Assembly (NCBI GenBank): GCA_025331445.1
Contig: JAIWNE010000058.1
Location: 124,001 to 188,000, forward strand
Length of the DNA stretch: 64,000 bases
Reading direction: 5' to 3'
Source: Blakeslea trispora
Taxonomy: Eukaryota; Mucoromycota; Mucoromycetes; Mucorales; Choanephoraceae
Shown one piece after another: positions 1 through 11,510 of this stretch; the stretch's first letter is position 1; the number at the start of each line of letters is the position of its first letter. Below the pieces are notes generated by a model that was not told where the DNA came from, made no database searches, and saw only the letters and a program-made list of their open reading frames with translations. A program made the position numbers and the translations under genes.

Positions 1-1547
1 CCGAAACAGTTTCTCTGTCAATGATTTCACGTAGATGAAGATTTGATTATTATGAAGGTGAAGATGGTGAGTACCTCAAGATGATGTAAGAATTGTTATT
101 GACATTATGCAGATTACTTTCAATAAAATGTGGAATCATCAAATGACTCAGTCAGTAATCAAGTATATTTAAGCAATTTTAATGCTTTTGAGTACAATTT
201 AGACGATGGTAAAATGCCTAAGAATTAATGATAGGCAATTAAAGCGAAAAATTTGACATTAAACCTAGAAGATAAAGAAGAAGTTGGAAGAGAAGTTGAT
301 TGTGAGTCAGTAGAAGCCATTAAAGTTGATGATGAAAAATGTTTGGAGATTGAAGTTGATGGTGATGACGATAGTTGCGCGGTTTTTGATTTTACTAAGG
401 ATAATATTACAAGTATTCATGGCTCAATAGTGAAGATATCGCCTGATGCAGATGCAAATATCTTATAAGTTGCTACTAATCTTATCGCACTTCATAAGTC
501 GCTCAACACAGAGCAAGACAAAAAAAATTCGATAGATTCAGTAAGAAAAGCAATGGATGACGTTGAAACCAAGCGCTCAGAAAAAGTCTAGCCTCCAAGA
601 CGAAGAGTCAATATCAGAGGTAGACCCAAAAATGTCAAGCGTCAGAAAATCCATCACGAGTTTGTTAAAAAGAAAAAAAAAGAAAGAAGCTGAGGAAGCA
701 AGAGCACAGAAGAAGATGGAGAATAAAAACAAGATGATTAAGAAGAACATAGGTATTTGGTAGTATGTGATACTTTCCTTAATCGCTGACAATTTTATCA
801 GTAGACAAACTGATCATCAAAAAAAGAAAGGCGCATGAGATGAGCTATGGCAAAGATGATTTTGTTTTTGACAGACCTTACAAGTTGCACAAACGGTCAC
901 GAGGTGTCATCAGCAGCTCTTTCGAAAGTGTCCTCAAGTCTGCCATTAAAAAAGACGAAATAACAAAATATCTTGATCCAAAAGCAGATGGCAATTGCGG
1001 ATTTCTAGTACTCGCTTTCTTGATTGACAGAAACAACTTGAAGTACGAAGATGGTGATCAATACCTGAAAGGTAAATCAAAAATGCTTAAAACATACAAT
1101 CAATTGAAATTAGTGTATTTAAAGCATTTTCTTGCTTTCCAGGTTGCAAGGTTAGGTGAAGTGATAAGTAAAGAACTCAAAAAAGAACAAGTAGCCGAAT
1201 GGTTCTACGGCCCCGACTGCGGTCAGCTTGTAGCTGATACTTACGATGTTCCTGTTCGTTTGTATCCGTCTGTTGAATCAATAATGCCTGGGATAAACCC
1301 ACCTTTGACTTTTTTGCCCCTCACTCTGCCAAAAATTAAATCGAAACCAGTCGCCATTAATCTCCAAAACAACCACAACTTGCACTGGTATGAGGTTAGT
1401 CTCGGCGTCAATCAAGCCAACCTTCCTTCTGTGTACCATTGTTTCTTTAAGATTAATGAAAAACAGAAGAGTATAATCATTATTGGAACAAATGGCGCCA
1501 ATTTTCTAAAAAAAAAATCAATACATCACCTGAAATTATTACAATAG
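1..1547 (+). pseudogene. 3' part of a decayed MULE transposase-OTU protease gene
   Basis: This is the C-terminal half of a Mutator-like transposase followed by an OTU-type cysteine protease domain, cut by the window start. It aligns in order with the better copy at 43580-46909. The first ~60 bases match the exon end after the SWIM finger (a VSLSMISRR-like string, with TGA where the other copy has Trp). Next come an acidic stretch (253-468, DDDSCAVFDFTKDN), an RGRPKNVKRQK basic patch (~620-650, with an in-frame TAG before it), and the OTU domain (840-1547). The OTU part keeps DGNCGF with the nucleophile Cys codon at 996-998 and a HWYEV His codon at 1383-1385. Several in-frame stops and frame changes upstream show the transposase part is dead, although the 235-codon OTU exon is still open. 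OTU enzymes remove ubiquitin; the role in a transposon is unknown. Confidence 0.8.
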
Positions 1548-1659
1548 AATAAGCATTATCTTATATATCATCGTTAATTGTCTGCGTAGTGTGGACATCG
1601 GAGTAAATGTAGTGCTAGTCTAGAATAAACCATGATTGCCAATGCCAAGGGAGATTGAT

Positions 1660-1797
1660 TTTAATGGAGTGGACAGTAGAGATGGGGGAGAGGAATAATT
1701 ACTATCATAACGAGAAATCTGGAGTGGACAAAACTTTTTTAAGGTGTCTATAAGACTTTTTTGGAGTGGACGGTGGAGTGGACGTAGCATTATTCTT
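1660..1797 (+). repeat. Degraded right terminal inverted repeat of the MULE-OTU remnant
   Basis: The motif GGAGTGGAC occurs four times here (about 1665, 1722, 1763 and 1773). In the intact relative the right terminus at 46965-47108 is built from the same GGAGTGGAC units. The end near 1797 is inferred by that comparison; no target-site duplication can be assigned because the left end is outside the window. Confidence 0.6.
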
Positions 1798-2010
1798 ACA
1801 GATTATGTTAAGCTTCATCTAGGATGCAAATAATGTACGTTAAGCCAGCGTTTTTCTCTCCGCCAAAAAATTAAATGATCTCGTTAACTGAGCATGAGCG
1901 GCCTCCCCCACTCTCCTCGACCTCCCCTCAGTTCATTTCCTATAGAGAACTTTCACCCCTCCCTTCTTTTCATGTCTTATTTGATTGGAGCTCAGTTTAA
2001 GCACTGAAAA
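1798..2010. repeat. Dispersed repeat, short copy (inverted relative to 14749-15365)
   Basis: About 210 bp match the reverse complement of 14749-15365 in two blocks. The first has ACGTTAAGCCA, a TTAAATGATCTCG run and a GC-rich GAGCGGCCTCCCCCA string. The second has TAGAGAACTTT and ATGTCTTATTTGATTGGAGC. About 410 bp present between the blocks in the other copy are missing here. No coding potential is seen. Confidence 0.6.
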
Positions 2011-2058
2011 AAAATTGCATATAAAAACTGACAAAAGTAATGATTATCATAATATGTT

Positions 2059-5000
2059 TTAAACGAAATAATTTTTTATTTTAATTTTCGTCACTTTCGA
2101 AAAAAAAGACTTTCTATCGTCCTCAGAAGAGTCAGACTCGTGGTCAGAGCCATAGTCGTTTTTGTCTCCATCTACTACATCTTGCGATGAAGAGATTTCA
2201 TCGACACGAAGAGGGAGAGAGGTAGGAAGGAGAGGACAAGGAGAAGGAGAAATGGAAATACCGCACTCAGTAAAAGCTATGCTTTGCAGCATTTTTGTTG
2301 TTGTTTTTGCTGCATGAGCAAGACATGGTGGCCAAGCTCAGCGTTTTTTAATGCTCTTTCGAGTTTAGAGAGCTTTTGCTCTAAATTTGACAAGAGTCTT
2401 TACTCTTCTTCCTATGATAGAGAATCAGTACATCATTTGTTGCAAGACATCATGATTCCAACTTACTTCCAGCAAAACAAGTTCTTGTTTTGTTTTGCAC
2501 AGTTGGTGCCAGATTGTTACAAAATTAGGGGACGCAATGTCTTGACTTTCAAATTTTTTGATAGCTATTTCTAGACTATCGATTTTCATTTTATTATAGT
2601 CTTCAAGACCTAAGTGAAGCAAAAACAGTTAAGCCCTTTGTTCATCTCCATTATCTTTCTATGCATAGACTTACTACAAGTATCACTCAAATGTTTGTTG
2701 AGGATATCAATAATTTTATTGGAATTTTTTTTTTGGCTATTGTTGATTAAGATAAACTTTGCAGCTTTCTTGAAACCTACACGGGAGAGCAATTTGTATC
2801 ATGTAGTTCAAATTTATCAGGTTGATTTCCATAGAGACTTACTAATTTTGCCGCTTTTTGACAAATGCTTCTTGTTGACTGTAAGAGCAAGCAAGTAGTT
2901 CTTCAACAAAGCAACTAAAAATCTTGTGACTTCAAAGTCAACCAAGCTTCTCAAGTGAGTGAATTGAGGATCATTGACATCAACAGGAGCACTAAAGGTT
3001 GAGCTATGTTCAAATACTTCATAAGCAAACGTTGCTTGTCATAATCGCTCAATTCTCTTGCTCATTTTTTGATCTGGCTTGCCGTTGATAGAAAATTTGC
3101 AAGTAAAGAGTAATGCCGACATTTGAAAATACAAATGACTTACATCTGAGTCAAAACAAGGTATTTTTTGTTTGCCAAGTATTCTAGGCAAGGCCTGCTT
3201 CAGATAACTTGGTTTTCAAGGGTTTGAAACAAAGTTTCTAAAAGAAACTTCTCAGTAGCGTTTAAAGAGAGCAACTCTTTTGACTTTTGCCATTCATGCT
3301 AAATGACATTTTGGTCAACATGTTGTATCGGGATCTTAACTACCTATTGACTCTATAAATCAAGCTATCCGTTCCGTTTCTTGATTATAATTTCTATTCC
3401 TAACGTCTTTAGGAATCAGGGCTTATTCGAGAATTAATAGGGGATAGAAAGGCTTGTTTTATTAATGTTCAAAATAATAATATTTTATACATCTACTTTG
3501 TTGTACGAGGTGCTACCTAAAAGCATACGAATATTGTTCTTAATTGTGAATATTCAAATACCTCTAGGCTGCTTACTAGCCGTGGGTTGATGAGAGTATT
3601 TATTACAGCTAAGCGACACAACAGTCACCTCACCACAAACACAAACACCCAAGAGCTTACTTTCAAACTCTTTGAGCTCTTTTTTTATTGTTTTTTCTTG
3701 TTTTTTATTTACTTAGTTAAAAGAAAAAGAAGAGTGAGCAACATGAATTAGAGGCAAATCATTCACAACTCACGCAACTCAAGCATTTTTTGATAACCAA
3801 AGTGAGATAAAGAGTCTGTGATTATCAAGAGGCGGTTGCTAGATGACATGCTACGTGTCATGGACACGAAGCCGTTCAAATAGAAACAAAACCTCTCACA
3901 GCTCTCACCATCAGTATACCCAAATTCTGGGATATACTTCGGGTTGTATTTCATCTGGCACGCCATGCTGTGAGCATATGCATGGAAAGCGGTAACACCA
4001 TACCAGGTGTCATTTTCCTTCAGGTATGGAACTATTGTTAAAAATTATATCATGAATTAGTTTCCCAGTTGATTTGTTTTAGGAAACAAGTACTTACTTT
4101 TAAGTTCTACTTCACCATACATAAAAAATCATTCATAATACCATACTTGGTGTATCTGCCTTGTTGGCTTTTCACCATGTGGAAAACACAAGCAAGAGCA
4201 TATTTGTGGCTAATGGATGACAGAGTTAGGCTACGATAATGAGGTTTTCAGATCACAACTTACCCTTCGCCATAACAAGCGTCATATAGACGCTCAGGAA
4301 CACCATGTCTAGCGCATGACATAGATAAAACATCATTTGCACCATACCTGCTACTAGAAATGTTTCTGTTGCTGTTGCTGTTGGTCTTGAAACACTGTCT
4401 TCTACTTGATCAAGAACACACTATTAAGCGAAATTAATGCTGCACTTCAAATATTTAGGCCCTTGCTCTATTCTTACATCATCCTTTTCATTCTTAAAGT
4501 TTTCAAAGGCATTCACCGAATCTCTTGAGCCTCAAAGAGAGCTTTCGAAGGCGGATGGAGCTAGAATACCATATTGGTGCAATGTTTTAGATGAAGCATC
4601 GAAAGGAAGCTTCATCTGAAAGTTGCCGTCCAAGGTAACCAACTTTCTGTCTGCACCCTATCGACTTTATTTTAGTGTACACATGTCTTATCACTTGATG
4701 AGCTATACACCCGCTTACTTCGCATGCAAGACATTAATCAGCTGTATTAAGATTGTATTTCTTGTTGACATTGTGTTGGACAAACAAGAGCAATCTTCGG
4801 TACAAAAAGTGCAAGTTGTTGACGATGAGCTTCGTCAAGGGAAACTCCTAAATTTTAAGTAAATATGAGTAAAATGATAAAGTAATAAAAGAAGTTGTCC
4901 ATTTACATCAGCACTCGATGCACCTGTTTTTTGATACATCTGATTGCTAATTCGAGCAAAGAAATGATTCGACACATAGGCATTCATCTTCAAAAGATGA

Positions 5001-5815
5001 AAGTAATCCATCATTGCAAAATGGATCGCTGTTTTGGGCGATTGGAAAGAAGCAGGCATTAGCTGGTTGCTAATGAGCTGCTTCGTCAAAGGCGAGCAGG
5101 AACAAAGCTCAACATTTACTTTTTGAACACCTAAGCGTTGCTTTATGTAAGTCTTTATATAACTTTCGGAACTGCTTTTGATGACTTACTGTCCAAAAAG
5201 TTAAGTGTTGATTTAGGCATTCTCTTGTCCGGACAAAGGCATTGAAGAGGCCTAAAGGTGGCACAAACCTTGTAGAGGTTAGGCTCTTCCATCAAGTCAA
5301 AAGACTTGATGTACCACTCCACTAACTCTTCGGAATGGGCGTTCTATTTCTGAAACATGAGTTGCTTGGGTGCAGGTCTGGTTTGATTAGCATGCTCCCT
5401 GCAGTCAACATTAACATCAACATCAATTCTGTTACCTATTCCGAGGTCATCGTCTCTGAAGTAGAAAAGGTTGCTTGTCACTTGTTGGCTTGATGCTTCT
5501 TCTTACAGTTTAGATGCTTGGTCTTTCAGATACATCTGATAGAACTTGGCATCTTTTTGTTGCTGTTCTTCGAATGATAGCATAGACTCCCTTCTACATG
5601 CTTTTTTGACTCTCTTCTTATGATGTTCAAGGTTATACTTTTCTAAAACAAATTCTTCATGGTGCGATGTTCTGTGGTTAATAAGTGGAAGAAAAAGAAG
5701 ATAATGGCATGTGAGGTTTGTTGGTGTTTTTGCCTGTCATCTGGCTTTTAAAATCTATCAAACATTGCTTAATTAAATAAATTCTATAACAAGAAAGTAC
5801 CTTTTTTCTGCCCAT
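2059..5815 (-). pseudogene. Decayed KDZ-superfamily transposase (Dileera/Kyakuja-like)
   Basis: A multi-exon minus-strand gene can be followed from MGRKK (ATG at 5815, donor GTACTT directly after) to an acidic tail ending in SDSSEDDR near 2110. Visible KDZ landmarks, in order: a cysteine-containing N-terminal part (CLCPDKR, ~5230); TKQLISNQLMPASFQSP (~5080-5020); the catalytic-Asp motif TLDGNFQ (~4650); SCARHGVPERLYDACYGEG (~4310-4265), then HKYALACVF; and WYGVTAFHAYAHSMACQMKY running into FGYTDGESCERF (~4000-3890), the acidic core motif of the family. In-frame stops (about 5505, 5345, 4530) and frame breaks show it is inactive. KDZ transposases are known from fungal genomes. The subfamily call is from memory of motifs and is tentative. 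Confidence 0.75.
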
Positions 5816-5829
5816 GCTCTCGAATGAAA

Positions 5830-8300
5830 TAGCCTCTGCTTGCGTATCGCATGTCTTGACTAAACTAGTTACATTGTATAAAAAAAAGGCTGAATATATC
5901 CAAAACTGGGTGCGATAAAAGTAATCTGCATTCAAATTTGATACTATGCCCAAGATTTGGCTATGATTTATGTCGTTATAGGAGGATAACTTTTCATAAA
6001 AGAGCATCCAAACGCTAAGACTTCGTCTGTATTTTCTTTTATATTAGTTACTAATCTTTAGGCAAAAAAAAACCCTATAAAAATGAGAAAAGTGTAAATC
6101 AAACTTTTAGGAAGACATTCGAACTTGTTTTACATATCAGTTTTGTAAAAACAAGAAACTCAAAGCTTACATGTTAAAAAAGATCAATTAAAATCACTCA
6201 AATTACATGTAGTATTAGATGAATGTTTGGCCAAACTCAATCAGGTACTAAAACCTGTTACTTGACATCAGAATGTAATGATATCAGCATCAAAGTGGGT
6301 CAAATGCCATGGTTTTGCACTAATTATTCTCAAAATTGGCATATTAGCCACAATTGGTCACTCTTAGAAACGGGAAAGCTTCCGGAAGCAAAGCTTAATA
6401 TTCTGCTATTTATCAGAAATCATTTCAAGCATTTCTAGGCTTTTCAGATGAGTGAAAGTGCTTAAATGGATAGTCAATCATGGATGCGACTTTGACATGC
6501 TCCAAATATGGAAATTTTATTTACATTTTATTCAAGTTTGAAAGATTAACTTGTTGTATTGGGTCTTTTGTATCTTTGTGACTGACTAACTATTCTGATT
6601 TCTAATATCTCCTTGACTATAAGATATCTTGAAGAAAATTCAATAATTGCGAGGGCAGTTGTTTTTAAGGGGAAGTAAAACAAGTTATTCTTTTTATTTC
6701 GATTCATAATAATAGTTTTATATCTTTTTCTGTGTTACTAGCTGTTTCAGTATATACTCCTAATTTCGTTGCTTTGTTTGTTGAACATCAACAAACACCA
6801 GAATCTCTTGGTTTGATCTCCAATTTCAGTTCGTTCGAGAGTGACAGATCTCCCAGTCACACCCTAACAAACTCCCAGGATCGGATGTATAATCTGACAA
6901 TAAAAGATTTTTATTTTTAATTACCAGAAATCAATCAAATAAATGCACGCTATTTATGAGTTATAAATTTTTTATTTTGTCCTCTTCATTCTCAGACTCC
7001 CTTCTTTGTGGCTTCTTCATCTCTTCATGTTCATCCCCATGTTCACCTCTCCATGTTTGTCTTTTAGGCTTACTCCTTGCTAACTTATCTTACCTTTTAG
7101 ACCCACTGAACCAAGCCTATTTGACTGCATTCTTTGATGCTCTTTTCGCCTTTTGTCCCTTCTTTGTAAACATTCTTAGGAGGCTTTTGAGTCCATAGAA
7201 AGATGGACGCGTCTTTCTGTTTTGTCGACTTCTTTTCTAGACAAGGTTTTTTGGATTAAGGACACGACTGTGTTTCGTAGCATCTATTTTTCTATTTGTT
7301 CATTACAAGCAACACTAGACAGTTTGGTTTAGATATATGAGTATGGAGTTGATGACTATCTGTTGGCTTGACCTTGTTAGAAACAAGCTGCACTATTCTA
7401 AGCTTCAGCCTTACCCTGGTCTTTTTCTCATAAAAAATTATCTTATCACTACTGCTTCGAGATGTAAGCAATTGCGTTCAAATGACTTGACATGAGCTTT
7501 AGTTCAAGACGCCAGCCTTTTTTCTAAAAAGACAGGGGTACAAAAAGAAATAAACATAAAATAGCAGATGCTTACAGATACATTTTAAGACATAAAGCAC
7601 AACAAAGAAGTGTAGCGTATTATTGGTTTTTTATTATTTGAAGAAAAAATCTATATATATCTAAAAACAAAAATACTATAACTAAGAAACTTACTGGTTA
7701 TAAGCCAAGACAGATTATAGACTACAAGCTTGAAAGCTTCTCCATACATGTATAGCCTGCAATATCAGAGCATCTGGCTGAAGACCCTTTGGCTGGAGAG
7801 CGTCTGTAGTGCCTGTTGTCATGTAAAATCAAAAGTGAGTAGAGGGCTTGTTGACTTTAGCTAGTGGAATGGCAGGAAGGTTGGGATGAGAGTTGCACGT
7901 CAAAATGATAACAAACCTGACTTTTCATCAATTTGAATCTAGAGAAGAAAAAAAATTCTAAAAAAAACCTGTTGCGAAATTCTAAACTCCAAAAATTAAT
8001 ACTCAAATACAAATGACTGCTTGGTGCCGATAAGTGGCTTGCTGATTCAATTCCGCTTAAAGAGTGAGTACAAGCTACCAAGTTTAGCCATACACTGGCA
8101 AAGTATGTTAAGTTGTATAATTGTGAAAAAAAAGTCAGTAGATCATCAGGCTGCGGAATGGAATATAAAAACACAATTTATAAAAACAAAGAGAGAGAAA
8201 ATTCTTTCGGGAGAAAAAGAGAAAGAATTTACGTTATGTGATCCGATGTTATACGAATCCAAAACGCAATCTAGAGTCCAATGGAACTACTGAAAGGAGG
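5830..8300. other. AT-rich stretch with no supportable gene
   Basis: Only short open frames occur. On the minus strand, 7190-6960 can be read as a charged tail (KRQTWRGEHGDEHEEMKKP then ESENEEDKIKNL) interrupted by stops, which looks like the end of another decayed transposase. Segments 3330-3480 and 6545-6730 share weak similarity (TTGTTGTAT-GGG and AATAATA-TTTTATA strings), perhaps remnants of one old repeat. No TIR pair was found that would bound the KDZ element. Confidence 0.4.
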
Positions 8301-8309
8301 GAAAAGCTT

Positions 8310-9400
8310 TTATTCAGCATTGATGATAATGACACCTGCATCTAGCCTGTCTTTGATGTCATTCAGGTGTCGAACACTCAAGTTCTGAAGGCGATAAGTC
8401 CCTGTCTTCGAGACATCACCTTTAAAACCTGGCCAGTTTCTTAGCTGTAAACAGCCAGTCTCACCACTCAACAGATCCATCTAGGGAACTCCCTGGAACC
8501 TTTTACGTCCTACTTGTTCCAAACAAGATGATTCAGTTTTCAAATACGGAAGTATAAAAAGCCACTTTTACTTACCCCGCATGCTCAGGACTACTTGTCG
8601 GATTGATTTGACAAGCAGAAGAAGCTGAAACAGACACTGGAACAGGAACAGAAACAGGAACAGAGGACACAGAGGAGGGAGATGGCATCTTAAGCAAGAA
8701 GGCTCTTATTTTGACACCAGTAGCTATGACCAACATGTGGACATATTCTTCGGGACAAACACCAAGCTTCTCACTGATGCGACTTTCGAGCGGTTTGCCT
8801 ACGTCTATACTCATATTGTTAGATGAATCTTAATAGATATATGATTTGTTAAAACCAAAACAATACCTGAGTTTGAGTAGTAAGCATTGTATTTGTTGGC
8901 TCAAATACCGTCAATGGCATAGACGTGCATCATACGCACGTCGAATTCTGCAAGAAGCCAGTTGGAGTAGCTCCTCAAGTTGGCTAACGCCTTCGAGAGA
9001 ATATCCTCTCTAAATGGCAAAGTCTTTTTCTCGTTGGCGTTGTAAGCGTTTGTCTGATCGACAAGCGCTTGCAAGGAAGAAGGTGGGCCATTTGTTATCT
9101 CTTGATAACCTGACAAAATGGCAGGCATGTCCTCCTTCTTTTTAAAAAAACAAGCCTCTTTCCACCGACATGTTGCTCACATGCTGCTGCAAGATGCTTC
9201 TTTTTCTGGCGACAGGAATTCGCGTGAACTTGGTCTGGAAATCATTGAGGTAAGGAAGACCAAGCTTGCCAGCAGCCATGCGTCGGATCTCTACTTCATC
9301 TTCTTCAGGATGCTCGACGTAAAATTGTCTCAAAGAGCATTCGAGCATGTCCAACATAGCCTTAACTTGGGGCTTTTCTTGGAGTAAATATTCGGTAGGG
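8310..9400 (-). pseudogene. Unrecognised spliced protein-gene remnant
   Basis: The minus strand carries at least three coding blocks that read like a real, protein-like sequence. Block 1 (about 9400-8901) contains LECSLRQFYVEHPEEDEVEI, PVARKRSILQQHVSNMSVER and EFDVRMMHVYAIDGI. Block 2 (8814-8572) contains EKLGVCPEEYVHMLVIATG and a Val/Ser/Pro-rich low-complexity run. Block 3 (8480-8310) contains RNWPGFKGDVSKTGTYRLQ and ends IIINAE-stop. The joins need introns or frameshifts. I do not recognise the family. It follows a KDZ gene on the same strand, so it may be the helical C-terminal part of a second KDZ-type transposase or an accessory protein of that element. Confidence 0.4.
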
Positions 9401-9509
9401 AAGAAAATTGCATTTTATAAGTAAAGGGAAAGAGATTGGTAAAGAGAAGAGTTTTTTATTATCATTATTTTTTTTATGAAGAAATTTATAAAAAAAAGTC
9501 ATACAATAA

Positions 9510-9648
9510 CATTTGACATCGTGTAGTAAATAGAGACAAAAGTGACTATAGCTCTGGCCACAAGTCAGACTCTTCTGAAGATGACAGAGAGTCTCATTCT
9601 TTTGAAAGTGACGAAAACTAAAATAAACCATTATTTTATTAATCTTTA
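9510..9648 (+). repeat. Inverted copy of the 3' end of the KDZ gene
   Basis: About 130 bp resemble the reverse complement of ~2041-2190. Read on the plus strand it encodes a tail with HKSDSSEDDRESHSFESDEN-stop, which parallels the minus-strand tail HESDSSEDDRKSFF at ~2165-2095. The two copies face each other across 2.05-9.65 kb. It is cut on its right by the Tc1-type element at 9651. Confidence 0.6.
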
Positions 9649-9650
9649 TA

Positions 9651-11356
9651 GAAATATGTCCAAAAATTATCAGTCCCGAAATCAACATTTTTTTGAAAAA
9701 GTTGGCTACCTTACGAGGAATGGTGATACAAAGTCGAGACTACTACCATTATTTTTCTTTTTTCTTCTTCTAAGTACTTACTATAAAAAAACCACATATT
9801 GAAATGTCAATTTTCCCTAAACACTTAAGTTCTACTAATTTTACCAACGAAACATATATTCTTTTAAACCGAATGTATGATGTAATTGTTAATGACAAGC
9901 TCTCAGATCCCCATCTGGCTGGTCTAGATCAGCGCGAACGATTCTCCAAACTTCTAGGAATCAGCAACTATGCAGCTCGTAAGGCCATCCATATGTACGA
10001 TGACCCATCGGAAGATTCCGAAAAACAAAAGGTCGGTCGACCTTTAGAAGAACTCGAGCCCGATTATATTTCCGCTGTAAAGGAAATTGTCAGAGAAAAC
10101 AACAAAGGCAAGCGCCCAAATACTGTCAAGACCATCTCTGTGACACTCAAGATCAAGACGGGTCTGGACATAACCAGATCAACACTAATGAGAGATCTGC
10201 ACTCTATGGGCTTGAACTATAAGACGGGAGACCGCAAAAATGTGCAGCATGACTCTGATGCTAACACCAACTACAGATACTTGTATGTAAACCAAAGATT
10301 TCTGAACATCAACAGCAATAGATACCTTGAGATACCAGAGGTATTTTTAGATGAATCTTACTGCCATGTAGATCATCATGCTTGCAAAACCTGGGCTGAA
10401 CCTGGAGCAACTATCCTAGAGAGATGAAGAGGTCCAATGCTGGTCATCTTTGTTGCATTCATTGTATTTCCTTTTGGAAATACAACCAGGGCAAGCATGA
10501 TGAAAAATAGCATTACAGTATGGCTTGTCAAAGGAAGCAGAGGTTTAGAGGCTGATTACCATGGCCATTTCAATTCTGGAAAGTTTGAAGAGCTTTTTCA
10601 GAGGCTTTGCATCACCCTGGAGCGATACGGTAATTGCGTTATTCACATGGATGGCGCAAGCCACCACAAGCGTTGCGATGATGATAAGCCATCTCAAAAA
10701 GACAAGAAGGAGGTGATTAAGAGTTGGCTGATCAGAAACGGTCACTTGAGGGAAGAAGAAGCCGATGCCAACATGAAAGAGGATGAACTTTTGCAGACGG
10801 CAAAGGCCTCAATGCCTGAACCGGTATATGCCACCTACCGTATTGCTTCAGAACATGGCCATACAATCATGATCACACCCCCTTACCACTGCGAACTTCA
10901 ACCCTTTGAGAAGGTTTGGGGTGTGTAAAAAACTCAATTGCCTTCGCCCCTGATCCAAATGAGACGACCAGAAGTTTGAAGCAAAAACTTGAGTCGGATC
11001 TCGAACAAATTCCTGAATCAACTCTGCTTTCGGTTTGGAGGAAGTCGTTCAATCAGACCATCGCATATCATGATGAGTTTGTTGACGAATGTATGAGTGA
11101 GGAGACATCAGAAGAGAATGATGAAGAAGAAACGATGTCTTTCTGAGTTTTTATTATATAAAATTAAAGGAGTTTTTCCAAAAACACACTTTTCATTATG
11201 GGTCATATAAGTTTAACGAAAAGCAGAAAAAGTAATGAGACAGAAAAAAAATCCCTGCGATTCCTCACAGAATGATACCTTTTTTTTTGGTAATCGACAA
11301 TGCGTATTTTGAGAAAATTCAAAACGGAGCGGGGCGATAATTTTTGGACATATCTC
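9651..11356 (+). mobile_element. IS630/Tc1-type DNA transposon (1706 bp)
   Basis: The termini are inverted repeats. The left end starts GAAATATGTCCAAAAATTAT; the reverse complement of the right end is GAGATATGTCCAAAAATTAT, followed on both sides by similar C/G-rich bases. The element is flanked by TA on both sides (9649-9650 and 11357-11358), the target duplication expected for Tc1/mariner/IS630 elements. It carries one transposase gene, now broken. Confidence 0.9.
9804..11146 (+). pseudogene. DDE transposase of the IS630/Tc1-type element
   Basis: The protein reads from ATG 9804 through a helix-turn-helix-like N-terminal region (KLLGISNYAARKAIHMY), a GRP-like linker (VGRPLEEL), then the catalytic region: VFLDESYCHVDH (first Asp), CVIHMDGASHHKR (second Asp) and PPYHCELQPFEKVWG (final acidic residue). 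It ends in a Glu-rich tail at 11146. Two lesions break it: a TGA at 10425-10427 (CGA to TGA fits the context) and a frameshift at about 10920 within a GTGTGT run, consistent with a 2-bp expansion. Intact TIRs with a damaged enzyme suggest fairly recent death. Confidence 0.85.
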
Positions 11357-11510
11357 TATGCATTTTTTTTTGGAACGATTATATTTTCTGGTAACTTGAG
11401 GAATTTAAACACCGTTTGTGGCTTGCAAAATTCTGTTATTTAGAAAAATGGCTTAAGGTTCTGAACAAAATAATTACTAAGTATTTTTGAAGGAAAAAAT
11501 GTTAGGTCAT

